Assembly: GCF_014270035.1 (NCBI RefSeq)
Contig: NZ_JACNEP010000012.1
Span: 47,893 to 111,892 of the forward strand
Direction: 5' to 3'
Length of the DNA: 64,000 bases
Source: Neptunicella marina
GTDB lineage: Bacteria; Pseudomonadota; Gammaproteobacteria; Enterobacterales; Alteromonadaceae
The notes beneath the pieces are model-generated. The model was not told where the DNA came from. It did not search any database and saw nothing but the letters and a program-made list of their open reading frames with translations. The translations under genes and the position numbers were made by a program. Positions 18,510-29,053 of this stretch are shown in pieces. Each line of letters starts with the position of its first letter. Position 1 is the first letter of the stretch.

Positions 18510-19574
18510 ATGGCTCAATCAACGCTCAAACCTCTTTTATTCACCGCATTAATTGCGTCTTTACCTTTGCTTAACGGCTGTGGTGAAGCTGAAGCAACCG
18601 CACAAACTGATAAAGCAGCTGAAGTCATCAATATTCCTGTAGAAGTTGCAAGGGTAACAACAGGTAGCATCTCATCAAACTATTCAACCACTGCTGTGCT
18701 GGAAGCGAAAGAAGAAGCCTTTGTTGTGGCCAGAGCTTCGGGCATTATTCACGAGATCCTGGTAGAGGAAGGTGATTATGTTGAAAAAGGCCAGGTGCTC
18801 GCCCGTCTTGAAACAGAACGTTATCGCCTGAATTTACAAAAAGCGCAGGCCAATCTCACGGGTATTGAAAAAGAGCTGAGTAAAATTAAAGATGTTTATC
18901 AGAAAAAACTGGTTAGCGATGACGCATATGACAAACTGCAAGCTCAGTATAAGTCAGCTAAAGCATCACTCGATCTGGCTGAGCTGGACCTGCAGGAAAC
19001 CACGATTCACGCGCCTATTTCCGGCTATATCGCTGAGCGCAATGCCAAAGTTGGTAATCTGACGGAATCTTTTCAACGTGAAAGAATGTTTCATATCGTG
19101 CAACAAAAGCAATTGTATGGTGTGGTTTATTTACCCGAAAAAGAATTGTCCAGGGTGCATAAAGGTCAATTGGCCAGCCTCAGTTTAAGTGCACTGCTCA
19201 ATAAAACCGTCGCGGCAAATGTAGAGCGTATCAGCCCGGTTATAGATGCTAAAACGGGAACCTTTAAAGTCACCTTACGTGTGCCAAATGACGACAACAA
19301 CCTTAAAGCAGGTATGTTTGCACAGGTTAAAATTAATTATAACACCTTAAACGATGCCATATTGTTACCGCGTCAGGCGTTGCTTGATATGGACAATAAA
19401 CTTAACGTATTTGTTGTAAAAGATGGTATTGCAAGCAAAGTTGCGGTGAAAACAGGCTATCAGGAGGATGGGCTGATTCAAATTACTGAAGGTCTGTCCG
19501 GACAGGAACAGGTGGTGATAACCGGGCATCACAATCTAAAAGATAACGCACACGTTGAAATTGTAAACAGTTAA
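18510..19574 (+). CDS. RND efflux periplasmic adaptor (lipoprotein)
   Basis: A 354-residue membrane fusion protein. The N-terminus has a lipoprotein signal with lipobox LNGC (Cys24), so it is probably anchored to the inner membrane. A biotinyl-lipoyl half-motif (GIIHEILVEEGDYVEKGQVLARLE), an alpha-hairpin (LNLQKAQANLTGIEKELSKIK) and a second lipoyl half (TTIHAPISGYIAERNAKVGN) are in the usual order, followed by beta-barrel domains. It links inner-membrane RND pumps to an outer-membrane channel. It is the first gene of a three-gene operon with two RND permeases and no TolC-type gene, so it must borrow an outer-membrane factor encoded elsewhere. Confidence 0.93.
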   Translation: MAQSTLKPLLFTALIASLPLLNGCGEAEATAQTDKAAEVINIPVEVARVTTGSISSNYSTTAVLEAKEEAFVVARASGIIHEILVEEGDYVEKGQVLARLETERYRLNLQKAQANLTGIEKELSKIKDVYQKKLVSDDAYDKLQAQYKSAKASLDLAELDLQETTIHAPISGYIAERNAKVGNLTESFQRERMFHIVQQKQLYGVVYLPEKELSRVHKGQLASLSLSALLNKTVAANVERISPVIDAKTGTFKVTLRVPNDDNNLKAGMFAQVKINYNTLNDAILLPRQALLDMDNKLNVFVVKDGIASKVAVKTGYQEDGLIQITEGLSGQEQVVITGHHNLKDNAHVEIVNS

Positions 19575-19592
19575 TGTCAGGGACGAACCAAT

Positions 19593-22500
19593 ATGAATAT
19601 TGTAGATGTTGCCGTAAAACGTCCCGTTACTATCTGGATGTTTACTTTTGCCATATTGTTATTTGGCTTTGTATCTCTGTCGCGTTTATCGCTTAATCTG
19701 TTGCCGGAACTCTCCTATCCGACACTGACTATCCGTACCAATTATGAAGGTGCAGCGCCTGGCGAAGTTGAACAACTTGTCTCAAAACCCATAGAAGAAG
19801 CCATCGGTGTGGTTAAAGGTGTACGACGGGTGGAATCCATCTCAAAAGCAGGGCAATCCGATGTGGTGCTTGAATTTGAATGGGGCACAGAGATGGACAT
19901 TGCCAGTCTGGAGGTACGCGAAAAGCTTGACGTATTGTGGCTGCCGCTGGATGTTAAGCGTCCATTATTACTGCGCTTTAATCCAAGTCTCGATCCTATT
20001 ATGCGACTGGGGCTTGGTTTTCAGAATGAAACAACGGCCTCCACAACTGATTTAGCACAAATGAAATCCTTACGGACTTTCGCCGAGGAACAGATAAAAC
20101 GTAAGCTGGAATCGGTTACCGGTGTAGCATCGGTTAAAGTGGGCGGAGGACTGGAAAATGAGATTCAGGTTTTATTTAATCAGGACAAGGCCAGCCAGCT
20201 TAACATTAAAATAGAAGACATCATCAAACGTCTGAAAAGCGAAAACGTTAATCGCTCAGGCGGCAAGGTTGAAGACGGTAATCAGGAATATTTGGTCAGA
20301 ACCCTTAATCAGTTTAATACCCTTGATGACATGCGTGATTTGTTTATTGCCACCCGCGATAACCGTCAGATACGCCTTGGCGATATTGCCGAGGTTTATG
20401 ATGCGCATAAAGAACGTGATTCAGTGACACGTTTTAATGGGCTGGAAGGTGTGGAGATCACCATCTACAAAGAAGGTGACGCCAATACTGTGCAAGTTGC
20501 GCGAAATGTTGGTCAGCGACTTCAGGAAATAAAAAAGGAATTATCGGAACAATACAAGTTGTACACGGTTTATGACCAGTCGACTTTTATTGCCAACGCG
20601 ATATCGGAAGTAAAATCAGCAGGGATAACCGGTGGATTACTTGCCATGCTGGTACTGTTTTTATTCCTTAAAAATATCTGGCCCACTCTGATTATATCCT
20701 TGTCTATTCCGGTATCCGTTATTGCCACTTTTAATCTTATGTACAGTAATGACATTAGCCTGAATATCATGAGTCTGGGGGGAATTGCTCTGGCGATTGG
20801 ATTGTTGGTGGATAATTCAATTGTGGTGCTGGAAAATATTGATAGGCTTAAGCAATCATTGTCGGTTAAGGAAGCCGCAGCCAAAGGAACCAAAGAGGTA
20901 TCAACTGCAATTATTGCCTCCACTTTAACCACTATGGCAGTGTTTTTTCCACTGGTATTTGTTGAAGGCATCGCTGGCCAGTTATTTAGCGATCAGGCTT
21001 TAACTGTTACCTTTGCTCTTGGTGCGTCACTCATCGTTGCCCTGACCTTAATTCCTATGCTGGCAGCTCGTGAAAAACAACCTGCGAGCACCGATACACT
21101 TGATCTGGATACACAATCATCAACATCGGTTCCTCACAGTGTGACGGCAAAAATATTTTATTATCTTACCCTGCCTTTTAAGTGGCTATTTAGTCTGACA
21201 GGAAAACTAATTTATGTTGTTTGCCTGAGTTTTTCTGCGGCAGTCGCTACACTATTTCGAATTGTAAAAAAAGGGTTAGGTCTGATATTTACGCCCGTTT
21301 TGGCTGTGTTTAACTGGGCCTTTGAAAAGGTAAACCACAGTTATCAACTTACATTAGCTCGTGCGTTGAAACGCCCCATCGCATTATTAGTGGTTATTTT
21401 AGGCTTGTCTGCGGCATCCCTGTTACTGGTACCTAAACTGGGCATGGAGTTAATCCCGTCCATGACACAGGGTGAGTTTTTTGTTGAGTTAACTCTGCCC
21501 AATGGCGCGAAGTTAGAACAAACAGATAACGCCCTGAAGTCACTGGCAGACTTCACTCAAACACTTACCGACGTTGAACGTACTTATTCTCTGGCTGGAA
21601 CCGGCAGTTTAATGAACGCGTCTCCAGGTCAGGGAGGTGATAACTGGGGACGGCTAAATGTCGTGTTAGCTGCACACAGTAACGCACAGCAGGAAATACA
21701 AGTGAAACAAAAAATGCGTGAATTCCTGCGCGACCAGGCTGGAGTGACTGCAAAATTTGGTAAACCTCAATTGTTTAGTTTTTCTACTCCCCTTGAAATT
21801 GAAATTAGTGGATACAACTTGCAGCAATTGACGACTTATAGTGACAAGCTGGTTAACTTAATGCAGGAAAATCCGCGATTTGCAGATGTAAAAACCAATT
21901 TGCAAGCTGGCAACCCCGAATTGCGTATATATTTTAACCACGCAAAGTTGGCACAACTCGGTCTTAAAGCGCCTGATGTATCAAAACTCGTTTCAGCCAA
22001 AATTGGTGGAGAGGTGGCCACTCAGTTTACCTTAAATGATCGCAAAATTGATATTCTGGTGAGAGTACAGGAACAACAGCGCGATTCAGTCACCGATATC
22101 GGTAATGTGGCGGTTAACCCTGGCGGCTCCCCTGCTATTCCGTTATCAGCCGTTGCGACAATTGATATGGCAGTTGGCCCAAGTGAAATCACCCGCGTTA
22201 GTCAGCAAAGAGTTGCGGTTATTTCCAGTAACCTTGCCTATGGTGATTTAGGTGAAGCCGCTTTGGAAGCTAAGCAACTAATTGCAGAGCTGCAATTACC
22301 GGTTGGATTTAAAGCCAGTGTTGCAGGTCAGAATGAAGAGATGGAGGTGTCATTTGACTCTCTGAAATTTGCTCTGATCCTTGCCGTGTTTATGGTTTAT
22401 CTGGTTATGGCGTCACAGTTTGAGTCACTATTACACCCTTTCCTGATTCTCTTTACAGTACCTCTGGCCTGTGCGGGCTCCATTTATGGCCTCTATTTAA

Positions 22501-22862
22501 GTGATACCAATGTATCAGTTGTGGTATTTATCGGGCTGATTATGCTGGCAGGTATTGTTGTAAATAACGCAATCGTACTGGTTGACAGAATAAACCAGTT
22601 ACGTGAACAAGGAATGGAAAAACAACAAGCTATATTTGAATCTGCGGCCAGTCGATTACGCCCAATTCTAATGACGACGCTGACAACCACATTAGGACTG
22701 CTACCCATGGCTATGGGGCTTGGTGAAGGCGCCGAAATTCGTACCCCCATGGCGATCACTGTAATATTTGGTTTATTGTTCGCCACCCTGCTAACTCTGT
22801 TTATGATCCCGGTGTTGTATAGCCTTTTTGACAAAAAGCACTATAACGGAGAATCTGCATGA
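19593..22862 (+). CDS. RND efflux permease, first of a tandem pair
   Basis: This 1089-residue inner-membrane proton-driven pump has the HAE1/AcrB-type layout with twelve membrane helices and two large periplasmic loops. The N-terminal VAVKRPVTIWMF helix, the GGIALAIGLLVDNSIVVLENI segment of helix 4 with its paired Asp positions, and the C-terminal GIVVNNAIVLVDRINQLR repeat are clear. It is somewhat longer than typical AcrB (about 1050) because of an insert around residues 500-585 with two extra hydrophobic stretches. The stop overlaps the next permease by four bases (22859-22862). Substrate unknown. Confidence 0.93.
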   Translation: MNIVDVAVKRPVTIWMFTFAILLFGFVSLSRLSLNLLPELSYPTLTIRTNYEGAAPGEVEQLVSKPIEEAIGVVKGVRRVESISKAGQSDVVLEFEWGTEMDIASLEVREKLDVLWLPLDVKRPLLLRFNPSLDPIMRLGLGFQNETTASTTDLAQMKSLRTFAEEQIKRKLESVTGVASVKVGGGLENEIQVLFNQDKASQLNIKIEDIIKRLKSENVNRSGGKVEDGNQEYLVRTLNQFNTLDDMRDLFIATRDNRQIRLGDIAEVYDAHKERDSVTRFNGLEGVEITIYKEGDANTVQVARNVGQRLQEIKKELSEQYKLYTVYDQSTFIANAISEVKSAGITGGLLAMLVLFLFLKNIWPTLIISLSIPVSVIATFNLMYSNDISLNIMSLGGIALAIGLLVDNSIVVLENIDRLKQSLSVKEAAAKGTKEVSTAIIASTLTTMAVFFPLVFVEGIAGQLFSDQALTVTFALGASLIVALTLIPMLAAREKQPASTDTLDLDTQSSTSVPHSVTAKIFYYLTLPFKWLFSLTGKLIYVVCLSFSAAVATLFRIVKKGLGLIFTPVLAVFNWAFEKVNHSYQLTLARALKRPIALLVVILGLSAASLLLVPKLGMELIPSMTQGEFFVELTLPNGAKLEQTDNALKSLADFTQTLTDVERTYSLAGTGSLMNASPGQGGDNWGRLNVVLAAHSNAQQEIQVKQKMREFLRDQAGVTAKFGKPQLFSFSTPLEIEISGYNLQQLTTYSDKLVNLMQENPRFADVKTNLQAGNPELRIYFNHAKLAQLGLKAPDVSKLVSAKIGGEVATQFTLNDRKIDILVRVQEQQRDSVTDIGNVAVNPGGSPAIPLSAVATIDMAVGPSEITRVSQQRVAVISSNLAYGDLGEAALEAKQLIAELQLPVGFKASVAGQNEEMEVSFDSLKFALILAVFMVYLVMASQFESLLHPFLILFTVPLACAGSIYGLYLSDTNVSVVVFIGLIMLAGIVVNNAIVLVDRINQLREQGMEKQQAIFESAASRLRPILMTTLTTTLGLLPMAMGLGEGAEIRTPMAITVIFGLLFATLLTLFMIPVLYSLFDKKHYNGESA

Positions 22863-25800
22863 GTAAATTAGACCAAATGGGTGCATCCCTCGCATCATTT
22901 GCGATTAAAAAGCCCGTTACCATTTGCATGTTATTTTTGTCATTGCTGATTCTGGGGCTGTTTTCCAGTCGTTTATTGCCACTGGAGCGCTTTCCGGCAA
23001 TTGATGTGCCTTTTATTGTAGTGGTTGTGCCCTACAACAACGGTACACCAGTGGAAGTGGAAAAAATGATCACCAAACCACTGGAAGAAGTATTAGCCAC
23101 TATGTCGGGCATTACACGTTTACGCTCACGTTCAAATGAATCTCAGGCAGTGGTTGAAATTGAGTTTAAATGGGACGAAAACCTTAAAGCCAAAAGCGTG
23201 GAAGCCAGAGAAAAAGTCGACAGTATTCGTCATTTGTTGCCTAAAGACGCAGAACGCGTGTTGGTTTATCAGTTTAATACATCTGACAGTCCGATTTTTC
23301 AGTTTCGGGTATCCAGCGAGCGGGATTTATCCAATGCTTATGATTTGCTTGACCGTAACCTGAAAATGCCATTAGAACGGGTTGCGGGTGTATCAAAAGT
23401 TGAACTTTATGGTGTACAGAAACGCCAGATTTCGATTCGGTTGGATAGCGATCGTATTGCTGCGTTGCACGTCAACACTCTGCAATTAATTCAGCAATTA
23501 CAGGCTGCTAATTTCTCTATCAATGGTGGTCACTTCTTTGAAGCAGACCGCAAAATTACGATTAATCCTCAAGGGCAGTTCAGCTCTAAACAGGATTTCG
23601 AAGATCTTTACATATCAAAGGGTATTCGTTTAAAAGATATTGCACAGATTAACTATGAAACGCCGGAACGCACAGAAGGACGTCATCTGGACCGTACTTA
23701 TGCTGTTGGGTTTAATATCTTCCGTGAATCGGGGGCTAATCTGGTTAAGGTATCTGAACGCGTTAAAAAAGTGATTGAAGAAGCACGTGCCAACCCCGCT
23801 TTTGACGGCATTAAGTTATTTATGATGGATGATGAAGCACACAGTGTCACCAAGTCACTGGATGATTTACTGAATGCCGGACTTTTGGGGGCTGCGCTGT
23901 CGGTACTTGTTTTATATGCCTTTTTACGCCAGTTTACCACCACCATGATAGTGGTTTTATCTGTGCCCTTCTCTATTTGCATCACTCTGGCCTGCATGTA
24001 TTTTATGGGTTACACCCTGAATATTTTGTCTATGATGGGATTAATGCTCGCGGTGGGCATGTTGGTGGATAACGCGGTTGTGGTGACAGAGAGTATTTTT
24101 CAGGAAAAGCAATCTACCAGTGATCCTGTTGAAGCCACCAGACAAGGTGTAAGCAAAGTCAGTTTGGCCGTCATTGCCGGTACCGCAACCACAGCCATTG
24201 TCTTTTTGCCAAATATCGTGGGTAAAAAAATAGATCTTACGGTGTTTTTGGAACACGTTGCCATTGCGATTTGTATATCTTTGTTTGCTTCATTATTAAT
24301 TGCACAAACATTGATCCCACTGCTCACCACTAAAATGAAAGGCACCGCGCCTCAGCCTGATTCTGTCAGATCACCCAATGCAGTTGCTCGCTGGTATAAA
24401 AATGCACTGCACTGGACATTAACTCATCAGGGAAAAACAGGGCTTATTGCTTTAGCCATTTTAGTGAGCACTGCTATCCCCATGGGAGTCGTTACCAGTG
24501 ATAATGACAATAATAACAACAATCGTATCTGGCTTAATTACGGTATCACCAGCAGCTATACGCTGGAAGAAGTGGAAAAGACCGTGAATAAAATGGAAAC
24601 CTATTTGTATAACAATAAAGAGCGGTTTCATATCAAGCAGGTATACAGTTATTACAACCCGGGTCATGCCGTATCTGGTATTACATTAAATGATGATTTG
24701 CCGGTTACTCAGGCCGAAATTAAACAAGCGATAAGCAAGGATTTTCCCGCTTTCGTGCGGGCTAAACCCAGCTTTAACTGGGATGAGTCTGGCGGTGGCG
24801 GGGTAAAAATCACTCTGTTAGGTCAATCTTCAGAAACGTTAGTTAAATTATCTGACCAATTGGTACCGGTTATCGCGAATATAAAGGGTTTGAGCGACGT
24901 AAAAACCGATCAGCAAAGTCAAAAATATGAGTTACGCATAACTATAGATCGGCAAAAAGCCTACCGTTTCGGGCTCAGTGCCGAGGATATTTCCGGTATT
25001 ATTTCAACTGCTTTACGAGGCCAGAACTTACGCACTTTCAGGCACAGTGAAACCGGTGAAGTGGGCGTAAAAGTCTTGTTTGATCAGGCTCTTCAACATG
25101 ATATTACAGAATTAAAACGTCTGAGTTTAAAGCGAACAGAGCAACAAAACATTACGCTGGATATGGTTGCTGATATGCAAGTGGTACCGAGATTATCTGA
25201 AATTACCCGTCATTATCGTCAGACAGCAATCGTTATTGGTGCAAATCTGGATAAGGACACCACGATCGAGCAAGCCCGGGAGCGAATTGAAAACGCTCTG
25301 GCGAATATAGAATTGCCGGCCGGTTATAACTGGACGCTGGATGGTAGTTTTCGTCGTCATGATGAAGAAACGCAGGTAATGAAAACCAATATGTTACTGG
25401 CAATATGTATGATTTACGTTGTCATGGCGGCGTTATTTGAGTCTATTTTGCTTCCAACTGCAGTGATCACATCGTTATTATTTTCGTTTACCGGCGTATT
25501 CTGGGCATTTTTATTTACCGGAACCAGCATGTCGGTAATGGGCATGATAGGCATGCTTATATTAATGGGGATCGTGGTTAATAATGGTATCGTGCTGGTC
25601 GACAGAATTAACCAGCTGGTAAATGAAGGCTTATCTGTTGCCAATGCCATTGTTGAAGGTTGTTTAAATCGGGTAAGGCCTATTTTAATGACAGTAGCAA
25701 CCACTGTACTGGGATTATTACCACTGGCGATTGGAAATACTCAGGTAGGCGGTGATGGTCCTCCCTATTCCCCTATGGCAATTGCCATTATTGGCGGACT

Positions 25801-25927
25801 GGTATTCTCAACCATGACCAGTTTATTTCTTGTACCACTGGCATATCTGACATTGTTAAAAATAAGACGTAAAACCGGCAAAATGGTAGCTAAAAGTCAG
25901 CTTTTGGTGGCAAAAGTTATTCAGTAG
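22859..25927 (+). CDS. RND efflux permease, second of a tandem pair
   Basis: This 1022-residue RND pump begins with FAIKKPVTICMLFLSLL and has the GLMLAVGMLVDNAVVVTESI segment in helix 4 and GIVVNNGIVLVDRINQLV in helix 10. It overlaps the preceding permease by ATGA, so the two are co-translated. Two different permeases behind one adaptor recall MdtBC or MuxBC, where both form a mixed trimer. That arrangement is an inference here. The gene ends 22 bases before an intrinsic terminator, which closes the operon. Confidence 0.93.
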   Translation: MSKLDQMGASLASFAIKKPVTICMLFLSLLILGLFSSRLLPLERFPAIDVPFIVVVVPYNNGTPVEVEKMITKPLEEVLATMSGITRLRSRSNESQAVVEIEFKWDENLKAKSVEAREKVDSIRHLLPKDAERVLVYQFNTSDSPIFQFRVSSERDLSNAYDLLDRNLKMPLERVAGVSKVELYGVQKRQISIRLDSDRIAALHVNTLQLIQQLQAANFSINGGHFFEADRKITINPQGQFSSKQDFEDLYISKGIRLKDIAQINYETPERTEGRHLDRTYAVGFNIFRESGANLVKVSERVKKVIEEARANPAFDGIKLFMMDDEAHSVTKSLDDLLNAGLLGAALSVLVLYAFLRQFTTTMIVVLSVPFSICITLACMYFMGYTLNILSMMGLMLAVGMLVDNAVVVTESIFQEKQSTSDPVEATRQGVSKVSLAVIAGTATTAIVFLPNIVGKKIDLTVFLEHVAIAICISLFASLLIAQTLIPLLTTKMKGTAPQPDSVRSPNAVARWYKNALHWTLTHQGKTGLIALAILVSTAIPMGVVTSDNDNNNNNRIWLNYGITSSYTLEEVEKTVNKMETYLYNNKERFHIKQVYSYYNPGHAVSGITLNDDLPVTQAEIKQAISKDFPAFVRAKPSFNWDESGGGGVKITLLGQSSETLVKLSDQLVPVIANIKGLSDVKTDQQSQKYELRITIDRQKAYRFGLSAEDISGIISTALRGQNLRTFRHSETGEVGVKVLFDQALQHDITELKRLSLKRTEQQNITLDMVADMQVVPRLSEITRHYRQTAIVIGANLDKDTTIEQARERIENALANIELPAGYNWTLDGSFRRHDEETQVMKTNMLLAICMIYVVMAALFESILLPTAVITSLLFSFTGVFWAFLFTGTSMSVMGMIGMLILMGIVVNNGIVLVDRINQLVNEGLSVANAIVEGCLNRVRPILMTVATTVLGLLPLAIGNTQVGGDGPPYSPMAIAIIGGLVFSTMTSLFLVPLAYLTLLKIRRKTGKMVAKSQLLVAKVIQ

Positions 25928-25946
25928 TTTAAACATTTCTGGAAGA

Positions 25947-25970
25947 GAGGCCGCTTTGAGCGGCCTTTTT
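25947..25970 (+). terminator. Intrinsic terminator of RND operon
   Basis: The stem GGCCGCT/AGCGGCC with a short TTG loop is followed by five Ts, directly after the second RND permease. The minus-strand gene ending at 25979 converges on it, so it may serve both. Confidence 0.9.
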
Positions 25971-25978
25971 ACTGAGAC

Positions 25979-26821
25979 TCAGTACCAAAGAGCCGGATCT
26001 GTTGGGGTTGTTTCCGGTAACCGAGGATTGTCCAGTGTAAATACTTTGCGTTGTTTCAGTCTGGCTTTTTGTAAGGCAATTTTGTGTTTGGCAAATCCGA
26101 ATAACAACGCGTCAAACTGGCCATTTTGCTGCATAATTTTCAATCCCTTTTCGATAGCACTGGCAAGTTTTTGGTTGTCTTTTTGAACAAAGAAGTAAAC
26201 CGCGGTTGGATACCTGATTAATAAGGTCTGTTCGATTTGTAAATCATCGAAGGAATGTTGGTTCAGTTCAGTATTTGCTTCGATCACTGAGCGGGGATAA
26301 TAATCAAAATATCCATTGTGCAGCATTTTATAAATGGATTTATACCAGCTGGTAGTTTCAACTTTGTATTGGTTATCACGCAATATCGCCACATCCTGCC
26401 AGCCCAAACCCTGAATTGCAGTGAGGCGTTTTAGCTGATTTTCGTAGCTTATTTGCCTAAACATTGCCTGATCCTGCTTACGGATAACAAATAAACGATA
26501 TCCTAACAATCCTTTTAATAATGGAATGCGAATGGGTAAAGTCTGTTCTTCGAGTTCGTTACTGGTCATTTTCCACATCACATTGATATCACCATTATTT
26601 AAAAACATCATATAACGCTGCTCAATATCCGGGATGTCGGCATGACGAGCCTCATACTCAGTTCCCGAAGCCTTAAGTGCCGCAGTTAATAACAGACAAT
26701 AATATCCTTCACCTTTCACCTCACTGGCAGGATCAATATGATCTACAAATTGCACTGCTTTCGCCGAAAAAAGCGGGGCTGCTAATAATAAACACCCCTG
26801 AATAAATTTTGTGAATGGCAT
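25979..26821 (-). CDS. Orphan periplasmic solute-binding protein
   Basis: A 280-residue secreted protein with a signal peptide (MPFTKFIQGCLLLAAPLFSAKA). Features such as GEGYYCLLLTAALKASG, NNGDINVMWKMTSNE, the hinge-region IRIPLLKGLLGYRLFVIRK and IEKGLKIMQQNGQFDALLFG resemble the type 3 extracellular solute-binding fold (amino-acid binding type). There is no ABC permease or ATPase beside it, so it is an orphan that may act as a periplasmic sensor rather than in uptake. It is convergent with the RND operon. The ligand is unknown. Confidence 0.7.
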   Translation of the reverse strand: MPFTKFIQGCLLLAAPLFSAKAVQFVDHIDPASEVKGEGYYCLLLTAALKASGTEYEARHADIPDIEQRYMMFLNNGDINVMWKMTSNELEEQTLPIRIPLLKGLLGYRLFVIRKQDQAMFRQISYENQLKRLTAIQGLGWQDVAILRDNQYKVETTSWYKSIYKMLHNGYFDYYPRSVIEANTELNQHSFDDLQIEQTLLIRYPTAVYFFVQKDNQKLASAIEKGLKIMQQNGQFDALLFGFAKHKIALQKARLKQRKVFTLDNPRLPETTPTDPALWY

Positions 26822-27050
26822 AGTGATATCAATATTAAATATGTTTGTTTTTATTATAACGTTGACTGCAACGCCTTAAATTAAAGCCCTGGCGTTTAGC
26901 TGTTAACGTTACCACTAAACTCTAAATATTGTCGATTTAAATGCATTTTGGTTACTTTTCTACATTTAATTTCCCCGCGATTTAAACTTTTTTGATTTCT
27001 ACTTCGACTTATCTCCTGATTGTTCAAATTTTTCATACACAGGGGATGAA

Positions 27051-28325
27051 ATGAAAATTTCAGATACCAGCGGGCAGGATGTAGTTCTGTCCCCCAAAAA
27101 CAAAAGTAAAAAATACCTGTTGGCTGGCGCTGTTGCCGTCGCACTGTTGGCTGGGAGTGCCTTCGTGCTCCCTGGCCTCACAACATGGTCTAGTGCGGAA
27201 GCATCAATTAATGCCGAACGTATCCGCACTGCGGTGGTGACCAGAGGAGACTTTGTACGTGATTTATCCGTTCAGGGACAGGTTGTTGCAGCTGTTAGCC
27301 CACGTTTATACAGTACAGCACAAGGCACAATTACCTTTAAAGTTGATGCCGGTGATCAGGTTAAAAAAGGTCAGGTACTGGCCATTATCGACAGCCCTGA
27401 ATTAACTAACCAGTTAAAACAGGAAGAATCCTCTGAACTAAGTTTAAAAATGGATCTGGATCGTCAGCGTATTCAGGCGAAAAAGCAGGCACTTGAGAAT
27501 CAAAAAGAAGTGGATATGGCCAAAGTGTCGTTAACCGCAGCAGACAGGGAAAAACGCCGCGCTGATGCAGCCTATAAAACCAACGCGATTAGTCAGATCG
27601 ATTTTGAAAAAGCTCAGGATGAACTGGAAAACGCCAAACTTGTATACAAACATGCGGTTGAAGACGCTCAGTTAAACAAAGAGAGTCTCAACTTTGAAAT
27701 TCAGACTATGGAGCTTAAGCAAGAGCGTCAATCCCTGCTGGTTAAGGAACTCACGCGTAAAGTTAATGAATTGACACTTCGCTCACCGGTTGACGGTTTG
27801 GTTGGTAACCTTGCTGTTGAACAAAAAAATCAGGTCGCTAAAAATCAGCCTATTTTAAGTGTGGTGGACTTATCCGAGTTCGAACTGGAAGTCGCTATCC
27901 CGGAAAGCTATGCCGATGATCTTAATATCGGTATGGAAGCGGAAGTGACACTCAATGGTGAAACGCATCTGGCTAAACTGGTCACTATCTCCCCTGAGAT
28001 TGAGAACAATCAGGTGACCGGCCGGGTGCGTTTTGCCGCCCAATCTCCTGCTGGTCTTCGCCAAAATCAGCGTCTTACCACGCGTATTCTGATGGAAAAC
28101 AAATCCGATGTATTGATGGTTCAACGTGGACAGTTCCTCGAAAGCGGCAACGGTAAAGTGGCGTATGTTGTCCGTGATGGTGTTGCAGAGCGTCGCCGCA
28201 TCAATACCGGAGCCCGCAGCCTTTCGAGTGTTGAAGTTATCGACGGATTAAACGCCGGCGACCAAATTATTATCTCTGGACTGGATCAGTTTCAGGGAGC
28301 TCAAACCGTATTAATCAATAATTAA
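27051..28325 (+). CDS. Periplasmic adaptor of an ABC export system
   Basis: A 424-residue HlyD/MacA-type membrane fusion protein with one N-terminal membrane helix (KYLLAGAVAVALLAGSAFVL, about 23-42), a lipoyl half-motif (GTITFKVDAGDQVKKGQVLAIID), a long coiled coil (about 125-235) and the second half LTLRSPVDGLVGNL. It is preceded by AGGGGATGAA and is the first of four genes running 27051-31593 with short gaps. With an ABC ATPase and two FtsX-like permeases it forms a MacAB-like tripartite exporter, probably for a peptide, lipid or toxic small molecule. The substrate cannot be inferred. Confidence 0.9.
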   Translation: MKISDTSGQDVVLSPKNKSKKYLLAGAVAVALLAGSAFVLPGLTTWSSAEASINAERIRTAVVTRGDFVRDLSVQGQVVAAVSPRLYSTAQGTITFKVDAGDQVKKGQVLAIIDSPELTNQLKQEESSELSLKMDLDRQRIQAKKQALENQKEVDMAKVSLTAADREKRRADAAYKTNAISQIDFEKAQDELENAKLVYKHAVEDAQLNKESLNFEIQTMELKQERQSLLVKELTRKVNELTLRSPVDGLVGNLAVEQKNQVAKNQPILSVVDLSEFELEVAIPESYADDLNIGMEAEVTLNGETHLAKLVTISPEIENNQVTGRVRFAAQSPAGLRQNQRLTTRILMENKSDVLMVQRGQFLESGNGKVAYVVRDGVAERRRINTGARSLSSVEVIDGLNAGDQIIISGLDQFQGAQTVLINN

Positions 28326-28341
28326 GATAAGGGATCACACC

Positions 28342-29043
28342 ATGTTAAGCATGAACAATGTGAAAAAGATTTTCAGAACAGATTTAGTCGAAACCCATGC
28401 GCTAAATGATTTTAACCTGCAAGTTGATGAAGGTGAATTTGTCGCGGTAACCGGTCCTTCCGGTTCAGGTAAAACCACCTTCCTTAACATCGCCGGCTTA
28501 CTCGAAACATTTGAATCCGGAACCTATATGTTAGACGGCAAAGATGTCAGTAAATTAAATGACAATCAGCGAAGTGTTTTACGAAATCAGAAAATTGGCT
28601 TCATTTTCCAGAGTTTTAATTTAATCCCTGATCTTAGCTTGTTTGATAATGTTGACGTACCGCTGCGCTATCGGGGCTTCAATGCAGCGGAACGCAAACA
28701 ACGTATTGAGCAGAGCCTTGAAATGGTGGGACTGGCAAACCGTATGAAACACCTGCCCTCTCAGCTTTCCGGTGGACAACAGCAACGTGTTGCCATTGCC
28801 CGGGCGCTGGCAGGTGAACCCCGTTTTTTATTAGCAGATGAACCAACCGGTAATCTGGATACCAAAATGGCACACAGCGTCATGGAGCTGTTGCAGGAAA
28901 TCAATCAGAAAGGCACCACTATTGTGATGGTAACTCACGATGCCACGCTGGCCGCTCAGGCCGCACGTAATATTTATGTACGTGATGGCAGGGTAAGTGA
29001 ATTACATGACGTTTCAGCTATGCCCGAAGCCGTAAACAGTTAA
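28342..29043 (+). CDS. ABC transporter ATPase (MacB/LolD type)
   Basis: A 233-residue nucleotide-binding protein with Walker [11 protein letters not shown]-loop [12 protein letters not shown], signature [15 protein letters not shown], Walker [12 protein letters not shown] and the H-loop MVTHDATL. These are the marks of the MacB/LolD/FtsE-like subfamily that drives mechanotransmission-type exporters. It lies 16 bases after the adaptor gene and 10 before the first permease, so it energises that complex. Confidence 0.95.
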   Translation: MLSMNNVKKIFRTDLVETHALNDFNLQVDEGEFVAVTGPSGSGKTTFLNIAGLLETFESGTYMLDGKDVSKLNDNQRSVLRNQKIGFIFQSFNLIPDLSLFDNVDVPLRYRGFNAAERKQRIEQSLEMVGLANRMKHLPSQLSGGQQQRVAIARALAGEPRFLLADEPTGNLDTKMAHSVMELLQEINQKGTTIVMVTHDATLAAQAARNIYVRDGRVSELHDVSAMPEAVNS

Positions 29044-29053
29044 GGAGCACCGC

